27,500 nucleotides of DNA from assembly GCA_905221605.1 (NCBI GenBank), contig CAJNDS010002529.1:7660-35159 (forward strand), given 5' to 3'. The notes beneath the pieces were generated by a model. It did no database searches and was not told the origin of the DNA. It saw only the letters and a list, made by a program, of their open reading frames with translations. Below, one piece after another: positions 16,096-25,081 of this stretch; within the stretch, counting starts at the first letter, position 1, and every line of letters begins with the position of its first letter. Both the position numbers and the translations under genes were made by a program. The DNA is from Symbiodinium natans (lineage: Eukaryota; Sar; Dinophyceae; Suessiales; Symbiodiniaceae).

Positions 16096-16159
16096 TAGAC
16101 CTCAATCCATAAACCCTAAACCCAAAACCCTAAACCCTAAACCCGATTCTACAACAAAC

Positions 16160-16204
16160 CCGGGCCCTGGACTCCTCGTGCAGTGCCTTTCGGCATCGCA
16201 TCGG
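16160..16204 (-). CDS. candidate exon
   Basis: Acceptor preceded by a good pyrimidine tract (AAAATTTTCTCAG), 15 codons PMRCRKALHEESRAR, donor CGG/GTTTGT, phase 0 both sides. It could be the first recognisable exon of the gene leading to the glycosyltransferase domain, or part of an upstream gene. Confidence 0.45.
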
Positions 16205-16544
16205 CTGAGAAAATTTTGGAGGCCTGTCCGTTTCGGAGAGGCCTGCTTGCTGTACATGTCACGTCTCTTCGTGTTTGTGTATATTTAACACGAAAATATG
16301 TGTATGTATGTATATATATATAATATGCAGATATGTACTAACTTAAACAAACTTCTACATATACACCCGTTTTTGTGGCGGTTCAGAGTTTGGGGCTTTG
16401 GGCGCCTGACGTAAGGCGGTAAGCTCAGTACCCAGAAGTATCGAGCTTGCGGTGCCCTCTGGGCTTGAAACGATGCTGTTAGCCGGATTTTGGCATTGCT
16501 GCGCTTGCAGAGGCGTCTGCGCATAATTCACAAGCATTTCATGG

Positions 16545-16648
16545 CCCCAAGGGTCCATGTACCCATATTATAGTACATATCTGGGCCCGGAACCCCCCTT
16601 AAAGGCCCAAGTTGATACTATATGGGTACATGGGGCCCTTTGGGTTCT
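16545..16648. repeat. foldback hairpin
   Basis: Arms at 16545-16576 and 16613-16648 share CCATGTACCCATAT exactly as inverted copies, flanked by further imperfect pairing. The loop is GGGCCCGG-rich. Confidence 0.8.
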
Positions 16649-16651
16649 AAG

Positions 16652-16706
16652 TCACATGTTCGTGGTCAGCACGTCGTCCGACACAACGACGCCGCACACC
16701 TCCTTC
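16652..16706 (-). CDS. candidate terminal exon with stop
   Basis: Acceptor CTTTCCCTCCAAG, one base, KEVCGVVVSDDVLTTNM then TGA. From GTG to ATG every third position is G or C except one. The stop makes this a plausible last exon of the gene coming from higher coordinates, giving a boundary before the glycosyltransferase-like gene. A GT donor at GAC/GTGCTG would instead continue the gene. Confidence 0.45.
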
Positions 16707-16764
16707 CTTGGAGGGAAAGAATCTTGAACGCCAACCCCGGGAGCAACGAACCGTGAACCCTGCA

Positions 16765-16812
16765 CCCGTTTAGGGTTTAGGGTTCAGGGTTTGGGGTTTA
16801 GGGTTTAGGGTC
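16765..16812 (+). repeat. TTTAGGG array
   Basis: Seven heptamers with TTCAGGG and TTTGGGG. Confidence 0.9.
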
Positions 16813-16839
16813 TATGCAAACCTTGCACCCTACTCTACA

Positions 16840-16870
16840 TGATGATGGTGTTGATGATGAGGATGATGAC
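16840..16870. repeat. GATGAT trinucleotide repeat
   Basis: (GATGAT/GTTGAT)n, short. Confidence 0.8.
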
Positions 16871-17255
16871 TTTGTTTCGAAATTCTTACCATGACTGTTC
16901 CGATGAAGATTATGTGCACAAATAGCCCAGGGTTTCCTAGTTGCGGAGTATCCTGACCCAAAAAAAGGTTCACCTTTCAACTATGGTGGGAGTATATACC
17001 GCGGAAAAACACCTGCTCAGCTACAAAGGTCTGTGGACAATGCTTTTGGTGCGCAGTAGGAGATTGGAGCGTAGGGTTGAAGGCAAAGTTCGAGGTTACA
17101 TGCGGTGAATCCGGATGCGGCTTCTTCGCCTTTGGGGTTTAGGGTTTACGTCGGGGCTTGGTGTGTGGAGTTGAGGTTTCAGAAATCTGGGTTTCATGAT
17201 CCCTAAACCCTCAGCCCGAAGTCCTAAACCCGACTGTTCCCCTCTACCAGGGAAG
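16870..17255. other. intron-like unique sequence
   Basis: No exon I can support. Short minus-strand frames lack coding bias. Confidence 0.4.
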
Positions 17256-17258
17256 TTC

Positions 17259-17377
17259 CATGGTCCCTTGATGTGTTCACTTACCTTTAAGCTGTTCTGA
17301 AGTATGGGCCCTTTATACAAGGTCTAGAAGGAGTATATAAAGGGTCCCAATTTCAGGGCCCATACTAAGGGACCATG
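17259..17377. repeat. compound foldback, family 3
   Basis: The outer arm CATGGTCCCTT (17259-17269) pairs with AAGGGACCATG (17367-17377). The inner arm AGTATGGGCCC (17301-17311) pairs with GGGCCCATACT (17356-17366). On the right the two arms are contiguous; on the left 31 bases separate them. Confidence 0.8.
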
Positions 17378-17789
17378 TAGCTACCCTTAGCTCCCAAAGC
17401 GCTTCCCAACCCCGTAACACCCTCAACGTCCAGGGAGCACAGAACCCGGAGCCCAAGACACACACAACGACAAGGGTTTAGGGTTTAGGGTTGAGGGCTT
17501 AGGGTCTAGGGGTTTACGGGTTTAGGGGTTCAAGGGTTTCGTGCTTAGGGTTCACTGCGATCTACGCCCTTAAACCTCAACCCCGAACTCGCCAATGGCC
17601 CCTGGAGCCCGGATCCCTTCTCAAGGTTTAGGGCTTTTTTGCAACGAGAATTTGAACAGGGTTTTGGGGGTGATTCTCGTATAACTATATCGGGACCATA
17701 GGGCAATGCTATTTGCAATTCATTATGCCGACCCTTAGAGTAACCTCACGGTGTGTTGAGATCGTTGAAGTGCTTAGGGTAGTTACACG

Positions 17790-17895
17790 GTCCCGCAACA
17801 TGGGCCCTCACTTTGGAAATTCTTACATGCCCCTGATTATACCCCATAAAACCCAAGGGTTCCATACTCCAGAACCCTTGCAAGAATTCAGAAGG
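17790..17895. repeat. foldback-related sequence, family 3
   Basis: Contains ATGGGCCCTCACTTTGG and CCCATAAAACCCAAGGG with TACTCCAGAACCCTTG, close to 14508-14605. Confidence 0.65.
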
Positions 17896-17995
17896 TAAGG
17901 GACTACAGGCGCGCTTCAGCCCCTCCACCTTTATGGCGCAAGCCGACCCAGGTCGCTTGCCCGCCTCCCACGGCCAGGAGGTCGGTAGTACTCAC

Positions 17996-18060
17996 GATGC
18001 GCCCGGTACCGGAGCCGAGACGCCTCTTTCAGGTACTTCCAGGCCAAAAACATCCGGGGC
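17996..18060 (-). CDS. candidate exon, basic helical segment
   Basis: Acceptor CCAATTCAG, one base, 21 codons beginning PRMFLAWKYLKEASRLRYRA, donor CATC/GTGAGTA, a textbook GT donor. Coding bias is excellent. Phase joins exon 18128-18218 through Arg. The frame stays open past the donor (REYYRPPGRGRR), so a longer version is possible. Function unknown. Confidence 0.6.
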
Positions 18061-18127
18061 CTGAATTGGGACCCCTTTCAAACCCCCCAAAATGCCTTGG
18101 TACTCTCTGGAGGCCGTTGGAAGAACC

Positions 18128-18218
18128 CTAAAAGGAATCGGCTCGGGTGGCTCTGGTGTTAGATGGCCCTCCACAATCGGGCCAAAGCTGCTCTTCGCAC
18201 CTGACGAGGCTTTCGAGC
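18128..18218 (-). CDS. candidate exon, Pro-rich
   Basis: Acceptor GCAGAATAG, two bases, 29 codons beginning SKASSGAKSSFGPIVEG and ending PEPPEPIPF, then AG. The intron to exon 17996-18060 would be only 67 bp and starts GGTTCTTCC, so the donor is unusual. The plus strand is also open over much of this island. Confidence 0.4.
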
Positions 18219-18271
18219 CTATTCTGCACCCCAACCTTCACAGCATCTGCCCCAGATTGCAGCAAACCCAT

Positions 18272-18412
18272 AAACCTTAAACCCTAAACCCTAAACCCTA
18301 AACCCTAAACCCTAAACCCTAAACCCTAAACCCTAGACCCTAGACCCTAAACCCTAGACCCTAAACCCTAAACCCTAAACCCTAAACCCTAAACCCTAAA
18401 CCCTATCCCTAA
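18272..18412 (-). repeat. CCCTAAA array
   Basis: About 20 heptamers with several CCCTAGA variants. Confidence 0.98.
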
Positions 18413-18480
18413 TCCTTTAAAAGCCCTAAGCCTAAACCCTCACAGACCATGACTTCCCTTACAAGGACTGTCGGGTCTTG

Positions 18481-18559
18481 GGTTGCCAGGGGGTGCTTTA
18501 GAGCTTTGGAATCCCTAGGGCCCCTAAAGCCGAAGCCCCTGGTCGTGCGCTTGGCAACC
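18481..18559. repeat. foldback hairpin
   Basis: GGTTGCCA (18481-18488) and TGGCAACC (18552-18559) are outer arms. CCAGGGGGTGCTTTAG and CTAAAGCCGAAGCCCCTGG pair inside, with a bulge. Confidence 0.7.
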
Positions 18560-18637
18560 AAGGCTCAGCGTGGCGGCCTGGAAGAGAGGGTTTAGGGGTT
18601 AGGGTTTAGGGATTAGGGTTTAGGGCTACCTGAAACC

Positions 18638-18688
18638 CTGCCAATGTTTGCTTTCAGGCCCCACTCTGAACGCGAAGCAGCCGGACGT
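18638..18688 (-). CDS. candidate exon
   Basis: Acceptor CCGATCCTAG after a pyrimidine-rich stretch, 17 codons TSGCFAFRVGPESKHWQ, then CAG before GGTTTC. The plus strand has a rival acceptor (TTTGCTTTCAG) with short frames. Confidence 0.35.
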
Positions 18689-18729
18689 CTAGGATCGGAG
18701 CTGGAGCAGCCAGAAACGCCTTGAACCCT

Positions 18730-18850
18730 GAACCCTAAACCCTGAATCCTAAACCACTAAACCTTGAAACCCTAAACCCTATAAACCCTAAACGCTAAAC
18801 CCCAAAACCCCAAAACCCTAAACCCTAAACCTAAGCCCCAAACCCGCCTG
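18730..18850 (-). repeat. CCCTAAA-derived array
   Basis: Degenerate C-rich units. Confidence 0.85.
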
Positions 18851-18972
18851 AAAGCCTCCATTCTTTCGGTTCAAGGATAGGGTGGTTGTGGGGGGGGAAG
18901 GAGGGATCTTGAACGACATTGCTATAGAATTTCACATCCTGTGAGCATTCTCCAAACCCTGATCTTGCTGGT

Positions 18973-18973
<1 letters not shown>

Positions 18974-19019
<46 letters not shown>
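18974..19019. repeat. ~46-bp poly-C run
   Basis: Uninterrupted C run (assembly length uncertain), followed by G-rich runs to 19082. Confidence 0.95.
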
Positions 19020-19349
19020 AGCTTTTACATGGGGGCGGGGGGGGGGAAGGGGGTCACAATAGGAGAGGGGGGGGGAGGGGGGTTGATGACTGCTTTGGCG
19101 GTTAGGGTTTTCGGGTTTAGGGTTCAGGGAGATATCAAAGCAGGCTTCTGTTCAGGGTTTAGGGCTTAGAAGTTTAAGAGTTGACAGGTAGGGTTTAGAG
19201 GTTTCAGGATTTAGGGGAATCTCCCCGCCTCTGTCTTCTCCTCCACCGCCTCTTTCTGTCTCACGGGCGCGGTGACCGCCTTTCTGGACGGCTGGACCGC
19301 TTCCGTGGAGGCCCTTCTCACGTGCACGTTGTCGTGCTCCTCTGCGTCT

Positions 19350-19470
19350 GGGGCTTATGGCCCAGGGCTTAGGGCTGAGGGCTTAGGGCTGAGGTTTAAA
19401 TTAGGGCTTAGGGCGTAGGGCTGAGGTTTAAGTAGGGCTTAGGGCTTTGGGCTGAAGACTTGGGGCTTAA
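19350..19470 (+). repeat. TTAGGGC variant units
   Basis: GGCTTAGGGC-type units, degenerate. Confidence 0.8.
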
Positions 19471-19617
19471 GACATCAATGTAACAGGCCGTGTGCTGATG
19501 GGAACTCGGAAGCTTGAGAGAACGCGGACCTGCTGAGCCTGCGGGAAGATGTAACCAGAAAACGTTGCAATCGCAGACTCAAAATCGAGCCTCTGGAAGA
19601 AAAACGAGGATACCATC

Positions 19618-19691
19618 CTCGCGAGTCTGCGTGTTGGCACTTCAGCACAGCTCACTGGTCGGTGGGTGGATCGCAGACAGTTGTTGGCTTC
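19618..19691 (-). CDS. candidate exon
   Basis: Acceptor GGATTCAG, 24 codons beginning EANNCLRSTHRPVSCAE and ending VPTRRLA, then AG/GATGGT (GA type). It lies 47 bp after exon 19739-19804. A further minus-strand island (RLDFESAIATFSGYIFPQ) follows acceptor TTTTTCTTCCAG at 19591, but its phase does not fit. Confidence 0.35.
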
Positions 19692-19738
19692 CTGAATCCT
19701 CAGGGCTTTGAGAAAAGAATTCCCACGTGTCTGTGCAC

Positions 19739-19804
19739 CTCCCAATCCAAGCATGCATCGTGGATCTCCTGGAACAATGCGGAGCCTCTCCCCGCTGGCC
19801 ACAT
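19739..19804 (-). CDS. candidate exon, helical segment
   Basis: Acceptor AGCCCTACAG, 22 codons beginning MWPAGRGSALFQEI and ending HDACLDWE, donor GAG/GTGCAC, phase 0 both sides. FQEIHDACLDWE has a clear amphipathic pattern. It may follow the TIR-like domain or begin another protein (it starts with ATG right at the acceptor). Confidence 0.45.
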
Positions 19805-19875
19805 CTGTAGGGCTTAGGGTTTATAGGGCTTAGGGTTTAGGGTTTCGGGTTTAAGGTTTAGGGTTTAGGGTTCCT
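19805..19875 (+). repeat. TTTAGGG array
   Basis: Degenerate heptamers. Confidence 0.85.
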
Positions 19876-20059
19876 TTCACGTCTTTGCGCCTCATGACAT
19901 CATGAATTCGAGGAAGCGCTGTCGTACTTCTGGATGACTACAATGCCTGCCAACCCTAAACCCTCAACCACGAACTGCCTAAACCCCAAAATCCCACACC
20001 CAGACCCCTGGAACCCTAAACCTCTCAACAGCAGAAGCCCTGAACCCGGCGGCGGAGGG

Positions 20060-20078
20060 TTTTTTTTTTTTTTTATAA
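20060..20078. repeat. poly-T run
   Basis: Run of 17 T preceding the 42-bp repeats. Confidence 0.95.
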
Positions 20079-20105
20079 GGTGTGGCTCGACTTGGCCTCG
20101 CAATT

Positions 20106-20545
20106 ATACTGTAAATAGCAGCATTTCTGTGTTTTCAGAGGCAGCAAAGACTGTACATAGCAGCATTTCTGTGTTTTCAGAAGCTGCAAGTACTGTAAAT
20201 AGCAGCATTTCTGCGTTTCCAGAGGCTGCAAATACTGTAAAGAGCCGCATTTCTGCGTTGTCGGAGGCTGCAAATACTGTAAAGGGCAGCATTTCTGCGT
20301 TGTCAGAGGCTTCAAATACTGTAAATAGCAGCATTTCTACATTTTCCGAGGCTGCAAATAATGCAAATAGCAGCATTTCTGCGATTTTAGAGGAATCAAA
20401 TACTTAGCAGCATTTCTGACTTTGCAAAGGCTGCAAAGTACTGTAAACATACTGTACGTTGCAGCATTTCTGAGTCTCAGGCGCTGCAAGTACTATAAAT
20501 AGCGGCGTTTCTGAATCTTCAGAAGCTGCAAATGCTGTAAATGCC
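20106..20545. repeat. 42-bp tandem repeat
   Basis: Seven consecutive 42-bp units (GTAAATAGCAGCATTTCTGC then GTTTTCAGAGGCTGCAAATA) start at 20111, 20153 and 20195 and so on, then decay after 20400. As 42 is 14 codons, all open frames repeat: TVNSSISVFSEAAN on plus, NAEMLLFTVFAASE and LKTQKCCYLQYLQP on minus. Simultaneous openness of several frames argues that this is a satellite and not protein. Confidence 0.95.
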
Positions 20546-21300
20546 AGCATGAGACAACACAAACGGAAGGGAATCATATGCTTTGACGCATGCTCGCTCG
20601 GCCGAAAAAAAGCAGGGGGTTGGGGGCCCCCCCATCTGCAAACAAACTGCTCGAACGATGGGTTTAGAAAGGATTTAGATGGTGCTCACAAAAAGCGGGG
20701 GCTTGAGGGGGTCCCAACCATTTGCAAACCGAATGCGCGCGTAAAGGGTTTGTGGGATTCATATGGTGTTTGAGGCAAGCTTTCACGGCTCAAAAAAGGG
20801 CTGCAAATACTTTTTTATTGCAGCATTTCTGCGTTTTCAGAAGCTGCAAATACTGCAAATAGCAGCATTTCTGACTTTGCAGAGGCAAAGAAAGAACTGC
20901 ACTGTAAACACAGTGTACGTAGCAGCTTGACGCATGCTTGCGTGGCCTAAAAAAGCAGGGGGGTTGGGGGGGGGGGGAGTTCGCGGCCCCCCCATTTGCA
21001 AACACAATGCTCGAATGATGGGTTTGGACAGGATTCTCTAATGGTGCACGGCTCACAAAAGCGGGGCTTGGGGTTGGCAACCATCTGCAAATAGAATGCT
21101 CGCATGATGGGCCTGTGAGGGATTCATATGGTGTGTTGAGGCCAGCTTGCGGCTGAAAAAAGACCATTTGCAAACACAATACCCGCACGATAGCTTGGAA
21201 GGAAATCATATATGCTTTGATGCAACCTAATAAGCACGGGGTTGGGGCTTTGAAGCGGTTTGGATGGATTCATATGCTTCGAAACAAGCTTTGCAAGGCT
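20546..21300. repeat. complex tandem repeats
   Basis: At least five diverged units share blocks such as ATTCATATGGTGTTTGAGG, GGGGGTTGGGG, CCATTTGCAAACACAATGCTCG and ATGATGGGTTTG. 42-bp-repeat fragments are interleaved at 20805-20930. No reading frame persists. Confidence 0.85.
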
Positions 21301-21457
21301 TTAGAGGACCACGGGACCAAGGGGACCACGGGACCAGGGAGACAAGAGGACCACGGGAGCAAGGGGACCAGAGGACCAAGGGACCAGAGGACCAGAGCGC
21401 GACGGGACCACGGGACCAAGGGGACCATGCAGAGGACCACGGGGCCAGGGGACCAGC
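21300..21457. repeat. GGGACCA minisatellite
   Basis: About 18 units of 8-9 bases (GGGACCACG/GGGACCAAG/AGGACCAG), followed by a G run. Confidence 0.95.
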
Positions 21458-21716
21458 GGTGTAGCGGGGGGGGGGGGGGGAGAGGTACGAGCCACACCTT
21501 TAAAAAAAGGAGGTGTTAAAAGCAAAAACCCCTGGCTCCCCTGAACCCCTAAACCCTGAGCCCTGAACCTAAACCCTAAGCCCCAAAACCCGGAAACCTG
21601 AAAAAACCCAAAGCCCCAGACCAAACCCTCAGTCGACAAAACGCCGAAAGCCCCCCTCACAATACCTAGACATCCAAGTGTCCCCGAAGCCCTACAGGGT
21701 TTAGGGTTCAGGGTAT

Positions 21717-21767
21717 CCCTGAACCCTAAACCCTAAACCCTAAACCCTAAACCCAAAACCCTAAGCC
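21717..21767 (-). repeat. CCCTAAA array
   Basis: Seven heptamers. Confidence 0.93.
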
Positions 21768-21808
21768 CTAGGGAGGCCACGGCTTGCGGACCGAACTGCT
21801 CAGGGAAG
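21768..21808 (-). CDS. candidate exon
   Basis: Acceptor CCACCCGAG, one base, FPEQFGPQAVASL and one base. Phase joins 21970-22008. Donor non-standard (CTAG/GGCTTA or GC one base on). Confidence 0.3.
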
Positions 21809-21892
21809 CTCGGGTGGGGTTGTAGCCCTTAGGCTTAGGGTTAGATCTTTAGGGTTGAGGAGGCTCAGGGTTGATACGGTTTCGGCGATAGG

Positions 21893-21946
21893 GTTTAGGG
21901 TTTAGGGTTTAGGGTTTAGGGTTTAGGGTTTAGGGTTAGGGTTTCT
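21893..21946 (+). repeat. TTTAGGG array
   Basis: Seven heptamers. Confidence 0.95.
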
Positions 21947-21969
21947 CTTGAGACAACTTTCCACGCAGC

Positions 21970-22008
21970 CTGCGCACGAACCCAACATCCTGGTGCACAC
22001 AAGTTTCC
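21970..22008 (-). CDS. candidate exon
   Basis: Acceptor AGTTGCAG, one base, ETCVHQDVGFVR and AG, GC donor (GCAG/GCTGCG). In phase with 22356-22403 (Arg). An alternative frame (KLVCTRMLGSCA) is also open. Confidence 0.35.
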
Positions 22009-22069
22009 CTGCAACTTCTAAAGTACCGAAACCCTAAGCCTGAAACCACCGTGTAGGCCTTAAACCCTC

Positions 22070-22340
22070 GAAAGGCCCAAACCCTAAACCTCAAACCCTA
22101 AAATGCTAAACACCAAACCCAAATCCCAAAACCCTAAAACCCGAAACCCTGAACCCCCAAACCCTAAAACCCTGAAACCCTAAACCCTAAAACCCTAAAC
22201 CCAAAAAACCCAAAACCCTAAACCCAAAACCCTACCTGGTGTGCTGTGGGTCCTTGAAACGAAACCCTAAACCCTAGACCCTAGACCCTAAACCCAAAAC
22301 CCAGAACCCTAAACCCTCAACCCTAAACCCTAAACGTGGG
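22070..22340 (-). repeat. CCCTAAA-type array, mixed 7- and 8-mers
   Basis: Degenerate C-rich units with CCCTAAAA and CCCAAAA, a 21-bp unique insert at 22246-22266, and more units. Confidence 0.92.
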
Positions 22341-22355
22341 TCCTTGAAACGAAAC

Positions 22356-22403
22356 CTGCGGCAGAGCTCATCAGCTTGTGCACCGAGCACCTCCAGAGCT
22401 GCG
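22356..22403 (-). CDS. exon, end of the TIR-like domain
   Basis: Acceptor GGGGTTCAG, one base, AALEVLGAQADELCR and AG, donor GCAG/GTTTCG. The first base completes Ser with the AG of 22578-22600. The C-terminal helix with ELCR suits the end of a TIR-like fold. Caution: the overlapping frame LWRCSVHKLMSSAA has better third-position G/C and would join directly to 23162-23226 in phase 0. Confidence 0.45.
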
Positions 22404-22429
22404 CTGAACCCCCAAATCGGAAAGGGTGC

Positions 22430-22542
22430 AGGGTTTAGGGTTTAGGGTTTAGGGTTCAGGGTTCAGGGTTCAGGGTTGAGGCTTCAGGGTGGGTTCAGGG
22501 TTTAGGGTTTAGGGTTCAGGGTTCAGGGTTTAGGGTTCAGGG
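22430..22542 (+). repeat. TTTAGGG/TTCAGGG array
   Basis: About 15 G-rich heptamers, many TTCAGGG. Confidence 0.95.
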
Positions 22543-22577
22543 GTCAAGGCTCCAAGCGTTAAACTGGTCCCTACAGC

Positions 22578-22600
22578 CTGTGCCAGAAGCCCACCGACAG
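22578..22600 (-). CDS. possible micro-exon in the TIR-like gene
   Basis: Acceptor AACCCGAAG, LSVGFWH and AG, GC donor (ACAG/GCTGTA). All complete codons end in G or C. Phase fits both neighbours, but it is short. Confidence 0.3.
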
Positions 22601-22659
22601 CTTCGGGTTTAGGGCTCAAGGTGTAGGCTGTGAGTTGAGGGAACGAAAGGCGCCTGACC

Positions 22660-22745
22660 TCTTAACCCCTAAGCCCTAAGCCCCAAGCCCTAAGCCCTAA
22701 GCCCTAAGCCCTAAACCCTAAACCCCTAACCCTAAACCTTAAAGC
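22660..22745 (-). repeat. CCCTAAG variant array
   Basis: About nine units, mainly the CCCTAAG variant. Confidence 0.93.
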
Positions 22746-23160
22746 TCAAACTCCAACCTTCAACCCCATTAACCTCCTACAAGTTCCCGATCTCGAAATT
22801 TCGAAGGATATTTCGAAGCCCACACAACAAAGCTTCCACCGGGCACCTTACTCGCACAAATCCCCTTCCACCTACAAGCTCCAAGTCCCGAAACTTCAGA
22901 GCCCAAACTACAAACCTTCCAAGCACCTTAGTCGCAAAATCCCTAACCACCCCCCTCCCCCCCAAAACAGGAAACAAAGAACAAACAAAATATAAAACTA
23001 TACATATATGTATATATATATGTATATACATATGTATATATATATACACACATGTTACATACATACATATATATATATATGTATCTGAACTAACGAACAA
23101 ACTAAATCCCTCAAGCCCCATACACCCCAAGTCCCTCAAGTGACCAGGCCTTGCTGGAGA
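22745..23160. other. intron-like sequence with (TA)n
   Basis: Unique A/C-rich sequence, then ATATGTATATATA repeats at 23000-23085. Long minus-strand frame is repeat-derived. Small repeats CTTACTCGCA/CTTAGTCGCA are seen. Confidence 0.55.
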
Positions 23161-23161
23161 C

Positions 23162-23226
23162 CTGGGGACTGAAGGGCAGGGCCAGGATGTTCACCACGCG
23201 CCGGACCTTGCCCAGGCGTTCAAGGA
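23162..23226 (-). CDS. exon, TIR-like domain
   Basis: Acceptor CCCCTGAAG, two bases, 21 codons LERLGKVRRVVNILALPFSPQ starting after a split Val, donor CAG/GTCTCC. Every third position except two is G or C. A helix plus the strand VVNILALPFSP is consistent with the last strand region of a TIR-like fold. The phase joins exon 24610-24689 exactly. Confidence 0.65.
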
Positions 23227-23234
23227 CTTCAGGG

Positions 23235-23370
23235 GGGTTTAGGGTTTAGGGTTTAGGGCTGAGGGCTTAAGGCTTAGGGTTCAGGGGTTGAGGTCTAGGT
23301 CTTTGGGGATCTTTGGGGTTCAGGGTTGAGGGTCTAGGCTTTAAGGTTCAGGGTTTCGGGTCTTGGGGTT
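23235..23370 (+). repeat. TTTAGGG-derived array
   Basis: A few perfect units, then TTCAGGG/TCTAGGC-type decay. Confidence 0.85.
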
Positions 23371-23400
23371 TGAGGTTTACGGATTCGATTTGTTGTTCCC

Positions 23401-23793
23401 CACCCTCGGTGTGGGGTTGTTAGATTTTAAACTCAGCTCTTCTCCTCGCCCGGAACTCTTCTCCTCGCCCGGTCTACTCCTCGCTCATCCCTGGAGTGCC
23501 CAACCCCAAAGTGTCCTGGAGTGCCCAACTCTAGAGTGAGAGTCTTCCTAGGGTGCCCAACTCCAGAGTGTTCTCCCACCCCAGAGTCTCCCTGCATTGC
23601 CCACCACCAGAGGCCCAACCCCAGAGTCTCCCTAGAGTGCCCAACTCCAGAGTGTCCCCGCAGTGCCCAGTTCCAGAGTCTCCCTGGAGTGACCAACCCC
23701 ACACAGAGTCTCCCTCGAGTGCCCCAGCCCAGAATGTTGCTGGAACCCCAGAGTATCTCTAGCAAGAGAGGGTCAGGATGTTCGAAGTAAAAT
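23401..23793. repeat. minisatellite-bearing repeat element, copy 2
   Basis: Same start (CACCCTCGGTGTGGGG) and end (TCTCTAGCAAGAGAGGGT, TTCGAAGTAAAAT) as copy 1, with a ~25-bp minisatellite (CCCTGGAGTGCCCAACCCCA) of about ten units. It lacks the hairpin and TTTAGGG inserts of copy 1. The short inverted ends ACCCTC/GAGGGT could be terminal repeats. Confidence 0.85.
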
Positions 23794-23805
23794 AATATTT
23801 ATGTT

Positions 23806-23845
23806 TTCTTTTTTTTTTTTTTTTTGGGGGGGGGGGGGGGGGGTG
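23806..23845. repeat. T-run followed by G-run
   Basis: About 17 T then 19 G. Confidence 0.95.
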
Positions 23846-24370
23846 GGTTTAGGATGGAAACTCTCCGCCTGCGGATCACTGCAGCTCACCTGGGGGCCCT
23901 ACCATCCTCCTTCCTTCTGTGCCATCTTGCATTTGCAATCGAACACAGGGGCTGTTAAGTTGCCATGGACAGGGTCTAGAATTCAGGTCGCGGGTTTCCC
24001 ACGGGCCCAAGACGCCAAATAATGCCCCAGAACAGAAAAAAGGGCTTGGGGGCTTTAAGGCTTTGGGTACTAGGTTTAGGGTTTAGGCTTAGGTTTCAGG
24101 TATACGGCTTCCTGTAACCATCCCCCAAGCGGAGAAATCAAGCCCCAAGTAACCTTTGGAACCAGGCAACTTCATTGGCTCTGTAAAGATCGTGGAAGGG
24201 ACCAGGACGTCTAGAGAACATAGCTGCGTTTAAGGGTTTAGGGTGTAGGGTTAGGGGTTGAGGGCTCAGGAATTACAGCAAAAAGGCAACGACCCTTCGA
24301 AGCGTGGTGTGCCCCGGTCGGTACCATGGTAGGGTCCATTCAGTAGGAGGAGGGGCGACCCAGCACATGC
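23846..24370. other. unique spacer
   Basis: I see no exon with both bias and splice signals. Scattered TTTAGGG units at 24065-24110 and 24230-24265. Confidence 0.45.
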
Positions 24371-24465
24371 ACATATATATATATATATATCCATCTATCC
24401 ATCTATCCATCTATATACATATATCTACGTATGTACATATTTACATACATATATATATATACACA
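24371..24465. repeat. (TA)n, (CCATCTAT)n microsatellites
   Basis: AT-rich simple repeats. Confidence 0.95.
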
Positions 24466-24609
24466 TAGAATATGAACATCCAGAAAAGATACTTTGCCAT
24501 GTTATGCATCTATCACATATAAAGTGCTTTGCGTCAGTATTCGACATATACAACAAACACTTAACACACTTACATCTATCTTCGGCCTTGAGCCCAAAAC
24601 CCTGCACAC

Positions 24610-24689
24610 CCTGGCTGGGGAGTGGGGCTGACTGCTCGAGGACGTGGGAGCCATTGTCAACCAACGCCTCACACAGCTTCTGCTCGAGG
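24610..24689 (-). CDS. exon, TIR-like gene
   Basis: Acceptor CCCCGAAG, one base, 26 codons beginning LEQKLCEALVDNGSHVLEQ and ending APLPSQ, then G/GTGTGC, a GT donor. Phases match 25082-25107 (Ser) and 23162-23226 (Val). A long amphipathic helix. Confidence 0.6.
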
Positions 24690-24715
24690 CTTCGGGGTTT
24701 TGGGCTCAGGCCCTA

Positions 24716-24746
24716 AACCCTAAACCCTAAACCCCAAACCCTAAAA
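24716..24746 (-). repeat. CCCTAAA array
   Basis: Four to five heptamers, short. Confidence 0.9.
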
Positions 24747-24881
24747 ACCGAGGGTTTAGGGTTCTGGGCTATTGCTTGAGGGTTCAAGGTTTCGGGTTAG
24801 GGTTTAGGGTCTCAAGCCCATGCATGCCCTGCAAAAATGCAGGGCGGTTGCACGCAGGCCTTTGTGGGGCATAACTAATAA

Positions 24882-24912
24882 AGAGTCTAGGGTCATAACC
24901 CTTAGGGACTCT
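24882..24912. repeat. compact hairpin
   Basis: AGAGTC...GGGT, CATA loop, ACCC...GACTCT: nearly the entire 31 bases pair. Confidence 0.7.
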
Positions 24913-25081
24913 ACGGGCTTCATCCAGCCCTAAGCCGAATTGGGGTGTTGGGCTTAGGGTTTAGGGTTTTGAACCCTAAACCCTATAAACCCTAAAACCC
25001 TGAACCCTAAACCCAAAACCCAAAACTCTAAACCCTAAACCCCACACCTTCAAGCCCTGTCAGTTTCAGACGTGCCGGAGC

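Noticed and set aside
18655-18690. Plus-strand terminal exon PTLNAKQPDV with stop
   Set aside because: Good acceptor and bias, but isolated on the plus strand; the minus alternative is preferred.
20073-20407. 157-, 90- and 80-codon frames
   Set aside because: All are translations of the same 42-bp satellite in different frames.
21217-21660. 100-119-codon frames
   Set aside because: They read a GGGACCA minisatellite and a G run.
23433-23790. 110- and 89-codon frames
   Set aside because: Translations of the ~25-bp minisatellite.
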